A stretch of 64,000 nt of DNA from Tetrahymena elliotti 4EA. Its lineage: Eukaryota > Ciliophora > Oligohymenophorea > Hymenostomatida > Tetrahymenidae. Location of the stretch: positions 439,742 to 503,741 of the forward strand of contig JH720298.1 in assembly GCA_000231825.2 (NCBI GenBank), in the 5' to 3' direction. The position numbers were made by a program, and so were the translations under genes. The notes under the pieces were generated by a model, which made no database searches, had not been told where the DNA came from, and was given only the letters and a program-made list of their open reading frames with translations. This document shows positions 35,880 through 47,900 of the stretch, piece after piece. Every line of letters begins with the position of its first letter. Position 1 is the stretch's first letter.

Positions 35880-36888
35880 ATGTCTCTTAACCCATGGGCA
35901 GGAAGACCGTTTAAAGCAGTCTTCGGATTCTTTTTTATAAGCTTTTGTATGAGTCTTCCACTATTGTTTATTTACATTTACAAAAAAGCTCTTGAAGGAA
36001 ATATTTTCATGATTGTTATTTCGATACTGTAAATATATTTCCAATATTTCGCAAAAGTAAAGCCTTTACCTGCTTTAATTAAATTCACTAAATGGATGCA
36101 ATATGAACAATATTTTGAAGAATTTAATTTCCATTAGCTTGAGGAGCATCTTCAAGAAAAAGACTCTATTTTCGCTATTCATCCCCATTACATTTTTACT
36201 TTTGGACTTGTGTTGAATTACTACTAGGGTAAATTTGGTAAAAACTTAGTACTTCTCTCTACCAGAAGTTTATTGTTGCTTCCAGGATATGGTCTTATCC
36301 ATTAATTAAATGGGTTACAAGGAGTAAACATTATCAAATAATTCAAATACACTTTTATTATTTTATTAATTTTTTCTCAGCTTAAATCTTTTTTATTTTT
36401 TGAATATTTCATAGGTAGATGCAGAAAATATGAAAAGATTAATGAAGAATCACTAAAGTTTTACTTTAGTCCCAGGTGGATTTGAAGAAGCCACATTAAC
36501 AACTAGAAATGAACAAAGAATATTTGTTAAAAATCGTAAAGGATTTATCAAGTATGCTATCTAAGCAGGTTATACAATTTACCCTGTTTATATATTTGGT
36601 GAATCAAAAGCTTATCATTATGTGGAAAGTTTCCTCAATTTCCGTTTGGCTTTAAACAAACTTAAAATGATTGGTGTTTTCTTTTGGAGTAGATTTGGCT
36701 TAATTATTCCTGAATGGAAAGTCAAAATTAACACAGTCGTAGGAAAGGGATTAAAGTTCCCACAATCCGATAACCCATCTAATGAATTGATTGACAAGTG
36801 TCATTCAGAATATGTAGAAGCTATCAAAAATATCTATTACACTCATAGAGAAAAGTTTGGTGAAACATCCGATTTAGCTATCTATTGA
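35880..36888 (+). CDS. Diacylglycerol/monoacylglycerol acyltransferase, DGAT2 family
   Basis: Exons 35880-36323 and 36415-36888 (91-nt intron) give 305 residues. DGAT2 enzymes transfer a fatty acyl group from acyl-CoA to diacylglycerol at the ER and lipid droplets, making triacylglycerol. Two N-terminal hydrophobic segments (residues about 14-33 and 40-57) form the membrane hairpin. The active-site block reads HPHY at 101-104, where animals have HPHG and plants EPHS; the His pair is kept. VPGGFEEA at 167-174 is the second family signature, followed by RKGFIKYAIQAGYTIYPVY and FGESKAY. The length is slightly shorter than animal DGAT2 (~390) and nearer to MGAT or algal forms. Substrate choice among DAG, MAG or wax alcohol cannot be told from this sequence. 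Confidence 0.9.
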
Positions 36889-38276
36889 TTTTTAATATTT
36901 ATTACATAAGACAAATTCATTTTTAATTTTATGTAATAAAATAAAATACAACACACCATCATTCTGTTTAATTATTTCATTTTTTAATATTTTAAAAAGA
37001 TTTATCCAATATTTATTTAAATTAAAAATTCAAAGACAACCAAACCATTTCAATTTAATTTAATTACTTAAACACAAAAAAATCCTTTCAACTCAAATTG
37101 ATTATTTGAAAATGTATCAATCTAATAAAAATAAATTGGTAGAATTACATATTTTAGAAAATTTTACAACAAAAATTTAAGACTCAAAAATGTTGATAGT
37201 TTTGTAAAATAAAACAATTAGAAAATATTTTGTTTGCCTTTTGCAATCCTTTTTTAATTTTGTAAAAATTTAATTGATTTATTTTGAAAGGCTCAATCTT
37301 AAATACTAATTCTTCAATTTCAAAAAATTTTGAAATAAAGACAAGTGGACATTTTTTAAAGGAATTATTTTCAATTATTATTTTTATAATTTAGTTTTTT
37401 AATCCCTTTTTTAGCTTTAAAAAAATTAAATTAATAATATTGAATGGTTGAATTAAACATTTTAATTATTTAAATTAATAATTTAAAAAATTTTAGAAAT
37501 TTGTATTAATGAAATTGATAAAAAAAAATATAAAATGAGTAAATGAATAAGTAAGTATAAATGATTAGAATAATATTTTATTTTTGGGTTTGCAAAAGTT
37601 TTTTAACTTTTTTTTAGTTTTTCAAAGATTTAATTGAAATACTTTCAAATCTTTAAATAAAATAATTATTATTAATTTAGTTAGGTAGCATAACAATATA
37701 AAATTACTAAAAGAATTTGGATCAATCACTAGAATGATATTTCAATTTTTGGGTTTGTGCTTTTCTTTTTGTCATTCTTAAATTTTGCAAAGATTTGATT
37801 AAATTTTATTTAAGGTTAAATTTCATAATATTAATTTACAAATAAGTAATTTTAAAATTTTTTGTTACTGGTATTTATTAGACTGAAAGATTTTGATAAT
37901 GTAATAATAGAAAATTAGTAAATAAATATGCATGAATCATTGGATAAATATTTTAATCAAGACACTATCAAAAAGTAAATTAATATTATTAATCATTATC
38001 AAATAGAAGTAAAAATGTTATCAAATATTGATTAAAATCAGATAGATCAATAAATAAATAAATTAATTAGTTTTTGATTAACTTGTTATTTTAAGATATG
38101 TATGAAGATCTTACTATCTATTAATAAATTTTTTTCATTCATATTATTATTTGTAATATTGTTTGCAAAATTTGTTAATTTACATATATTTAATAAGTAA
38201 GCAAGAACATATCTCAATTCAATTTATAGACAGATAGTCTTGATTTCAGATCTAAAATATTTTAAGATATTATTAA
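36889..38276. other. Spacer with a degenerate repeat
   Basis: This is non-coding DNA between two plus-strand genes. Segments near 37226-37290, 37565-37650 and 37740-37818 share a T-rich 'ttttgggtttg'- or 'ttttgtttgcctttt'-like core followed by 'tgcaaagatttgatt'- or 'caaagatttaattg'-like text, suggesting a decayed repeat with spacing near 170-340 bp. Nothing else is visible. Confidence 0.45.
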
Positions 38277-41200
38277 ATGTTTTCTAGTAAGACATTTGTA
38301 ACATTGCAAATGGTCTAGTAAGCTCTTTTTGGTTCTAGAAACACTGAAGAGCTGAATCCAATATTTTTTGATAATTTAAAAGGTATAAAAAATAATTGAT
38401 CTTTTTGGTGTCAATAATTGATAAGATTAAAAGTAGAATTTAGGTTTTCTTTAAAAATAAATATTATAAATAGAATCAAGTGATAGCTAGAAGAAGAGGT
38501 CATCTATTTAAGATTTTGTTTAAGCTTTTGGATTAAGAGAAAGCTAAATTAGTGATTTAATTAGTTAAAGTAGATCAACAGAACAGGAGTAAACTATAGA
38601 GCAGATTTTACAGGATGAAGAATTAGATTATTACCTGGATTAGAGTTTAAATGAAGATGATTTTGTAAAGAAGGAATTCTCGAAATTAGCTACTAGAGCT
38701 GGACATTACGAATCAAATTAGGAATTAAAAAAATTAGAAAATATTAATAGAATCATAGAAAAAAGGTTAAATAATAATTGCATAAAACACTATGGAAATA
38801 TAGCAAAAGGATTAAAAAACATAGAATAATTGAGTGATGATAACTTAGTTAGTTTAGCCAAGATCCAAGTTATTAGAAATATTTTAAAGTCTATGAAATA
38901 GCAAGTAACATCTCATTCAATTAAGGTTGTTAAGTTAAAGAAACAATCAACAAATGCAAAAGTAAACAATCAATAAATTATTTATTTTTTAGTCAATTCA
39001 GGTTTATTTATCATTACAATCACTATTTACTTACATTCTATTTTCATCTAAATACTTTATAAGCTTAAAATCTGTCATATCAATTTATTTCATTGCTTCT
39101 CTTCCATCTTCAAATGATTTATTCACAACTGAATAATTTATTTTGAAATAGTTTTAATGAAAAGACTTTGCCTTAGATCATTTAGAAATTAAGAGAGTTG
39201 TTATTTCTCTTCCACTTTTTTAGGTGGTTTATTCAAAATTGAATTTCATTATTTGAAATAGTTTAAAATATAAAAAAAAAGTTAGTCGAAAACACTTTTT
39301 GATAGTTATTTAAATTCCACTTTTTCAATTGATTTATTCGAAATCAAATTTTACAATATGAAGAAATAAAAGTGGAATGATATTGAATTAGAGAACAAAT
39401 GAATTCTCATTTTTCTTGAATTTTTACAAGTGATTTATTCAAAAAAAAATTCAATTTCTGAATTTGAAATAGTTTTAATGAAAAGATATTACTTTAGATA
39501 ATTTATAAATAAAATATCATTTCTCTTGCACTTATCAACTGGTTTTTTTTAATTAGATAATTTATAAATAAAATATCATTTCTTGCACTTATCAACTTGT
39601 CAACTGATTTTTTTTAAATTGAATTTCAGAATTTAGAATTTGAAATAATTTTAATGAAAAGATATTCTTTAGATGATTTAAAAAAAAATCTTCAAAAGAT
39701 GAATTGATTGATTTTTTTAAAATTATATAGAGCATTTTAGAAAAACTATTGGAGGTTTAGCAAGTAGTTGGATAAAGATTTAATTAGCTTTAAAATATAA
39801 TAATTAAGAATGATGTGTTTTAGTATTTAAAATGTGAATAGGTTCATAAAAATTTGATTGAGATAAAAGAGTTGATAAGTAAATATTAAGATGATTAATT
39901 TAAAGAGATTTAGGCTTTTAAGAATATGGAATCCATGGTCTAATAAAAAGAAAAAATATTGATTGGAATAGTTGTTAAAAATTGGATTTTAATCCACAAG
40001 CAATATGATGAACATCATCTATACAACAATCTTCTTTCATAGTTTATTTTAGAACAAAAAAAGGAAATTTAGTAACTTGAAATATTAAAATCAAATATAT
40101 TGATTTAGATTACAGATGAAATCATTTAAGAAGCTGTTTAAAAATTTGTTTTACTTGAAAACTATGATGAATAAAATATGATTTTTAATTTGAATTATAT
40201 ACCTAAGGAAGGTTTTTTACCTTTTTTAGAACTAATATTCTCATAATTTACTAAACTCATGGTTAATTATCATTATATTAGCAGATGGTTTGTTAAAAAC
40301 GATTCTGTTGAAAGCAATCTTATTCTATCAGTTGATTGGTCTCAACATTTACACAATGATTGCAATGTTACTCCAGAGCAGCAAGCTGATATATTTTTAT
40401 AATATGTGTAAAAGAACAAAATAATATATTTATAAGATAGAAAGATGCTTTGGCAAACAATAGAGCATAAAGTCAGACAAATTATCAATAATACCTATTA
40501 AATAAATTCTCTTTCTGAAGATGAACTTATTAATTTCTTAAAACTTACAAGTGATTTTATTGGTACTGGTATTTAATATTCTAATTCAGAATCTGAAAAG
40601 TAATTTTTCTAATTATTCTATTAATTAAAAATATTTCTTTTATAGTATAATAAAAACATTTCTTTTATAGTATAAGGTAGTGTGTGAACTAGAAAATAGT
40701 TAGCTATTACTAATATTTTATTATTAATTTTTAAAAAACTATCTAAAAATGCCTGAGTGGTGAGAGATGGGAATAAATAAAACAGATAAATTATACCTAA
40801 ATACAAAATGACTTAAATGAAATTATTAATACTCCACTCTAAAAAGAGTTCATTAGATCTATCTAATATATTTTACCAGAGCTTAAAGTAGAAAATATAG
40901 AATCTTATTCTCCAATAAATAATGCTAGATTTATGTAATAAAATACTCCTAATATTAGAAAATCGTCCTTAACTCATATCGATTCTAATAATCCAGAATC
41001 TTCAGATATTCATCATCTATTAAGTTCTCCCGAAATTTTAAATCAAAATGGCGATGCCAAATCTTCTGATTTTTTAAATATCTAAAAAATTGAACTCAAA
41101 CTATAAAAGGTAAACAACAATAAATATTTATTTAGTTATTCTTAAAGAATGGTTCTATTTTTGTTTAAAAAAGTTAATACTTTGATTTGTTTATACATCG

Positions 41201-43609
41201 ATTATTTAACAAATGCTTTTAAAAAGATTTTTAAGAAATTTATCTTTAAAAAATCAATTGATTTAAATTATGAGAAAACACTCTTTTCTTCATTAAATTC
41301 CTTATTTCCAGTAAGCGTAATGAGAGAAAAATCGCATTCTCTAAGCAAAACTCTCATAGGATCTACTCTTAAAATAATTAATTTAATAGAAAACAATCTT
41401 GGATTCAAATAAATTCTTCAGATTATTTTTTTATTAATCAAATAAAGTCATTTTTTTAAAAAATGTTAAAATTTTTAATTTTTATAGTGCAACAGCGAAT
41501 AAACAACATAGAATACCCCTTTGAGAGATAGTTTAACTAAAAAGGATAATGTTATAAATTTGGATGAGTAATTTATTAATTCAATAAAATTTTAGTCTTA
41601 GAGTACAATAAGAATGACATAAGGTATAATGAATTGTCTTAGATTAATTAAAATTTTATGGCCTGTGTAAATGTAAATATATGAAGCTATGAAGGAAATA
41701 ATAGATTATTATGTAAATTTATTCACCTTAAATTGTTTTTGTATTAAAAATTTATTATTAAAAGATTTATAGCTTGTTTTATGTTCTTTGTAACAAAAAC
41801 TTTAAAGAGAAGTTTATCAGAAAATTCAAACTTGAACATATGAATGCTAATAATGAAAGTCTAATTGAAACTCATGAAAGCAATATGGACTTTTTGATGG
41901 ATCAATATATTATATAAAAAAAGTTTTAAAAATCAAGAGAATATATCATTTAATAATACAATAAATTTGGAGATACTACTTTTGTTATTCCACAAAACTA
42001 TTAAAATGTTGGAACAAATTCAAAATCTTTAGAAGAAACTCACAATTCAGAACCACTATTTGATGGATTAGATTTTGAACTTCCTGAAATAAATTAAACA
42101 GAAGCTCAGAGTACTCAAATATTAAACTAAAGAATAGTTGCTTAATAATCATTTTTATCTTTGATGTCACTACTTGAAAAAATTAAACCATTTTTAAAGG
42201 TAAATCTACTTTTTTATTTTTAAATTACAAAACTAAAAACCAAAAACAAATAAATTTAACATAATGGAGAAATAAATTTAACATAATGGAGAAATAAATT
42301 TAACATAATGGAGAAATAAATTTAACATAATGGAGAAATAAATACTACCTTCCTATTTTAAACTTTAATTTTTAGTTTAAAAAATATTTAATTAAAAATA
42401 AAAAGAAAGTTAATTAGAGAGATAAATACCATTTTATATTTATTTAAACTTATTTAATTAAATAATATCAACATATTAGTACAAACAAAATTAATTAGAT
42501 ATGTAGATTATATTAAAAGTATAAAAAATTTATAAATTAAATTTAATTAATGAGATAGATCCCTACTATTGTATTAAAAGTTTATAAATGAGTTTAAGAA
42601 TATATTGGTGTTTAACTATCTAATTTTACTTACAGCTTGAACAATTATTTTTTTATCAATGAAGTAATTTTGAAATATTTTTCAAAAGAAAATGAATAAT
42701 ATGGATCAATTTCATTTTATTAATTATTAATCTTCTTTGAAAAATTAAGAAAAAGTAATTTAATTAGATGGATAAATATGATTCTATTTTTAACTTATTT
42801 AATTAGATTAAAAATTTTTAATAAATTTATAATTTAGAAATATTTAAAGCAAAGTGGTGATGTCATTGAAGAAAATTTTTAAGTTTATGAATAAATTAAA
42901 TTAGAATTTACAGATTCTTGTTTTTAAAGCTTTCTTCAGACTTACACATTAAGTTAACTAGGAGTTGATAATATTTTAAATAATGTTAAATGGGATACTA
43001 AGGAACTAACTAAAGATATAAAGCCTAATTCATATGTAGCTAACTTTAAATTATTTCTGGAAAAAAATTTGGAGTGCATCAATAAAACATTTTATGATGA
43101 CTAAGTTGAACAAAAATAAAATACATATAAAATCTTAATTTATTACTTTTTTTAATCAGTTATTGAAATTTATTCTAGGATTAAATAAGTAAAATTCTTT
43201 ATGAATAATTATTAAATAAATTAATTTAATTTTTTTAAATTAAGATAACTACACAATCCAGAGGGTAATTATTGGTAGATATAAAACAAATTTTATAGGA
43301 TGCAGAAGAATTTTTAATTTATGATACTAAATAATTCAAGCAAAATTTAGAAAATTTTGTAGAGCTGCTACAATTTTGTAATTCTGATGATATTCATACT
43401 TTTATTATCAAATACAGAGTAAAATATTTCAATTTAATTTAATGCAATATTTATTAAACATTTTTTTATAGGAAAGGTACCCATATAGATGTCTTAAAAG
43501 CTTATTTGTTTTATCTGAAGCAGGAGTAACTTCCAGTAAAAAAAAGAAGCTAGAAAATCAAATATAAATGCTTAAAAATTATTAGCTATTCTTAAGAGAT
43601 ATCAAATGA
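38277..43609 (+). CDS. VPS50: VPS50/syndetin-like EARP tethering subunit
   Basis: This is a multi-exon gene coding for roughly 1200 residues. Firm exons: 38277-38382, 38474-38961, 39731-40599 and 40671 to about 41400. Further exons end with about 43239-43420 and about 43473-43609 (TGA). The N-terminus has an acidic ILQDEELDYYLDQSL, then RIIEKRLNNNCIKHYGNIAKGLKNIEQL, the Vps51-type helical start of syndetin. A mid segment, VSYYQYFIINFQKTIQKCLSGERWE, and a C-terminal NNVKWDTKEL, IEIYSRIKQ and FIIKYRERYPYRCLKSLFVLSEAG follow the order of the VPS50 C-terminal domain. VPS50 is the subunit that distinguishes EARP (endosomal recycling) from GARP. Intron 38962-39730 is 769 nt and repeat-filled; another carries a 22-bp minisatellite. 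Some middle exon limits (41400-42630) are unresolved. Confidence 0.75.
38962..39730 (+). repeat. Repeat-filled 769-nt intron
   Basis: This intron of the VPS50-like gene lies between in-phase exons. It contains several diverged copies of a unit with 'tttgaaatagttttaatgaa', a 'cttttc..ac' block and 'gatttattc' (near 39150, 39256, 39460 and 39640). It also holds a near-exact local duplication of about 45 bp at 39495-39540 and 39555-39596 ('tagataatttataaataaaa', then 'tcatttct', 'gcacttatcaact'). The unit spacing is irregular, about 110-200 bp. Confidence 0.7.
42248..42343 (+). repeat. 22-bp minisatellite, about 4.4 copies
   Basis: The unit 'aaataaatttaacataatgg' plus 'ag' is repeated four times without change, then partly a fifth time. 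It sits in an intron of the VPS50-like gene, just after the exon ending KIKPFLK at about 42199. Perfect identity between copies suggests recent expansion or active homogenisation. Confidence 0.9.
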
Positions 43610-44920
43610 TAAAATCTCGTTATTTTTCAATGCAGTTAGTTATAAAAATTAATAAAATTATATTTTACACTATTATATTATTATTATCATTGTAAATATA
43701 TACGAAAAAGATATATGTTTAAAAGCGGTTCAATTTCAATATTTTATTAAAATTTCCATTTTTTCTTTTTAATCAAACAAGAAAAAAAATCAATTATTAA
43801 TAACTTTTTAAATTATTTATTTGGTAATTACAATTTAAATACAAATTTCACATCAAAAAATATCAGAAAAAAAATATAAATTTTGCTTCAAATTAAAAAT
43901 ATTTAAAAAACTAATTTCTTTTAAAAAAAATGTTGTTTAAATGTAAATAAGTTTAATTTATTCTTTATTCAAATATTCAATAATATTCTTAATCATGTTT
44001 AAAATAATATCTAAATTTTACAGAATAATCTCTACACAGAAAATAGCTTTTGAAAAATTTAAATTGGTTTATTTTTTTTTTTTGTCTATTTTGTTCAAAA
44101 TTCAAAAGATTTTAAATAAATATCATGACTTTTTAATAAATGTTTTGATTACAAAAATCCAATTTATTATGTTTTTATAGAAATATTCATTTATTTTCTT
44201 CATCATATTTTAAAAAATTATCTAAATTTTATGGTTGGATAATGAGTATACCCTTTTAAAAGCTGCATTTTAAAGATTGAAACTTGAAAAATTTTATCCA
44301 TTTTGTTTAAAAATAGAAAGCATTTAAAAAAATGATTTCTTTTGAATAATTTATTGTTTGAATTACAAAAAAATTAGATCAATGTTATTCTATTAGTATT
44401 CTTTTAGGCTCTTTATACAAATATTAATTGATTTTCTAAATTAAATTAGAATAATTATTAAAATTTTCCAAAATAATTGCTAGACAGAAAGATATCTTGG
44501 AACATTCATTATTTTTTTTATCTTATATTTTATTTAAATATTCTTTAAAATAATTTTCTGAAGTATTTTGATAAAATATAATTTGAAAAATTCTTCTTAA
44601 CTTTTTCATAAAATTTACAATTCTTGAATTTTGAAGTACATAAGACAAAAGGATGGTTAAAATATGACATTTATATAGTAATTTAAGATTATTTCCTAGA
44701 GTTGAATTAATTATTTTAATAAATATTCAGTTGTCGGTTTTTTAGTTGATTCGAAATAGAACTTTTAATTTTATTTTGATCTATTTATCAACTCTGAATA
44801 ATACTAACTTGAGGAAGGCTTGCTTATCTTTATTATTAAAACTAGTTTTATCATAAGAGATTCAATCAAATACACATATAGATTATTTCAATATTTGAAA
44901 CTACTCTCTTTTATCAAGAA
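43610..44920. other. Spacer with diverged repeats
   Basis: This is non-coding DNA between two plus-strand genes. Segments beginning near 43985, 44190 and 44425 share a 'tattctt' or 'ttttctt' opening, an 'atcat.ttt' and 'aaaataat.tctaaatttt' core and, in two cases, 'ctacacaga' or 'ctagacaga'. They look like a decayed tandem repeat of about 200-240 bp. The 61-codon frame at 43995-44180 lies inside this repeat and is not regarded as a gene. Confidence 0.5.
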
Positions 44921-47900
44921 ATGGATAACAGTTTACATTCTATCAATAAATTAAATTTAAACCTGAATACTTAGAATCTTTAGAATATTTAAACAAAAGA
45001 AATTGATGAATTAGTGGTTAAAATACTTACTTATCGCAATAAAGCAAATGGTAGAGTTTATGATACAATTAACCAAGATTATCTTCTAAATCTTCTTGAT
45101 AAAAATAAAATTATTGAAATCGAAAAGAGCTTCCCAACAAAGGGATTAGACATTATTGATTTTGTGAGATTGTTCCTAAATAATATTCCTCATAGAGAGG
45201 ATGAAACACTTTATTTGACAATATCTCTTATTGATTTATTCAAACGTATTTCTGAAAATCTAAATCTATCTTCAACAATTCAAATGAAGCACATAACTTC
45301 AGTTATTTGTGATGTATATCTCTTAAAATAAATTTATTTTTAAAAAATACTTATAAGAAAGTATAAAAATTATCATTTTAATAGAGGATGTAAGAAAAAA
45401 ACAGTGCATAGTACAAAATATAGACAGTTTTAATGCCAGAACCTTAGAAATTTAGATTAGATGCATCTTCAATTAGATCTATTGATATTGATCCTCCTCC
45501 TATTTATGGTAGATATGATGATGATTTATAAAGATTAGTGAAGTAGAAAATAAAAACAGATTCAATGCATCACTTAAACCATCGCATCAAAACGTAAAAA
45601 ATAATTTTAAATTGTATTTGAATTCTATTAATAGCAAAATAATTAATACTTATTTAAGAACTATTTTAGATGAATATAAAGCAATACAACTTTGAAATTA
45701 ATAAAGTTACAAAAAGAATTGATAAGTAATCAATCTTAGAATATATCAGCAAATTTCAATCAACAAAAATACCATTTTCACTTTTTATTTTTTTAAAAAA
45801 TTTTTGAAGTAAAATCATTAAAATTAAATTATTTTTGCTAAATCTATAAAAAGAGGTGTATATGCCAAAGATATAAAAAGAATTATCAGTTTAGATTCTC
45901 TTTCAGACAGAATCAATATGTACAGCATAGATTGTGAACTTAAATAATTTATCAGACCAAAAAGTAATCAACCCTAAGAAAAAATATCTAGTGACATTAT
46001 TATATTCAGCTTTGCATGGAGTGAAAGGCAGGAGCGTGTAATTTTATTTTTTCAGTTTTACTTCAGTTTTGAACATTTTAAATAAGAATTCATCTATTCT
46101 GTTAGCATGCATAAAGTTATCATAATACTTATAAAATTCTTACAAATAGGAATATGATAACTATTTTAAATTTTATTTAGTCTTTAAAAGATAATAGTTT
46201 CTTACATATTGAGTAAACAGAAAATATGAAAAAATAGTAAATAAACAAAAGATTAATATATTTTTGGCTATTATTTTAATCATTTAATGAAATATTTAAT
46301 TAAGAATAATATAATTTTAATTGAATTGATTTATTTGCTTTAATTATTTGATAAATATCAAAACTAACTTTTAGAGATTTGAAAATATTATTTGTTAGAT
46401 ATGATAAAAGAATCTCTTATTGACATTTATTATTATAATAGTTAGGTGCTACATTGAAAGATTTTTCTTTAAGTTTTTGGGATAGAAGTGATAATTTTAA
46501 GTATGAGAAATAGATTTCGATATAGAGCTTTATGAGTGACTACCAAACTAATATTTGGTATTTAGAATTTCCTAATTGCTGGGTAACAACTGATGCAAAA
46601 AATTAATTATATGAATGGGATTTAGAAAAAGAGATTGTGAAGAGAACATTAAGCTCTCCGAAAATCAAGCATACAATTTTTGAAGTGATTGAAATTCCAG
46701 AGCTGAAATTAGTTGCAGTTGGATCATCTGATAGATTAATCACAATTTGGGATTTTAATAAGGGTTCTATGGTGTAATGTATAGAATTTTTTAAAGCTGG
46801 TATCCATTCATTAGTTTACTTTAAAAGCTACTAAGTGCTTGTTTGTGGTGGCTTTTAAAATAATATTTCCTTGCACCAAATAGATCCAAAATATTTGGAT
46901 GTAAATAACAAAGGACTTTTAATTGGTCATCAAAGTATGATTACCGCTATAGATTGTGTTGAAAAAACTCCAATGATTATCAGTTCTGATGATTCAGGAA
47001 CTATTAAAATATGGGATATAAGAACTTTGAAATGTATTTAAACTGTTGACTGTGGTTAGAGAACAGTGATTACAAAAATAATTAATTTATACCCTAAAGG
47101 AAAACTTTGTTTCTTAGGTACAAGAATAAATGTAATAGATTTCGATGAGGCAGATCTCATTATTAAAAAGAATAATAATAGAGATGATACATTCCCTATA
47201 AAAGTAGAGAATAACTAAAATGAGCTCATAGTTGTAACAAGAAAAGATATAAGGTAAATCGATATTTATAATATCTATTCAAAGAAATAACTTTTTGTTT
47301 AAAAGGTTTGTAGATATTGATACTGGTAAAACAAGATAAATATTTGTTGGATTACTTAATGATGCTGAGGATGAAATAACAGCATTTAAATAAATAGAGC
47401 AGGGAAGCAAATTTATTTTAGGTAAATAAATAAACACAATTCTAAATAGAATGGTATATTTTTTTTCTATAAAGGTAATCACAGAGGAGAAATTTCTTTG
47501 CATAGCATTTAAAATGGAGAGTTAATAAATAAACTTCATTCACATTAAAACGAAGTCACAAGTATTAGAATTGATTACTTAAATAAATTACTTATATCTG
47601 CAGGATGGGATTCAAACATAAAAGTGTAGTATTTGACTGACAGTGGAAGTGATATCAAAAGAGAAATTATTAATTGCTTTTACAATAAAGAAGTCACTAT
47701 TATAGAAGTATCAGTCTATCATAATCTCTTATTTGCCGCTTCGAATTCAGAATTTATTTATGTCTTTGATTATGAATTTGCCAAACTCTTGTATTGCATC
47801 GAACTTGAAAACAAGGTATTTTTTTATTTGAAATTTAAAAATATATTCTAAAATTTTAAAAAGGTTGAAGTTTAAGCAATGTCTGTTGTTAATGGATTTA

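Noticed and set aside
41110..41135. Possible intron (GT...AG) in the VPS50-like gene
   Set aside because: Reading straight through keeps a frame that matches the family (NNNKYLFSYSQRMVLFLF). Splicing here would shift out of it, and the interval is too short for an intron.
43995..44180. Plus-strand 61-codon frame
   Set aside because: It lies within a degenerate spacer repeat and has no coding character.
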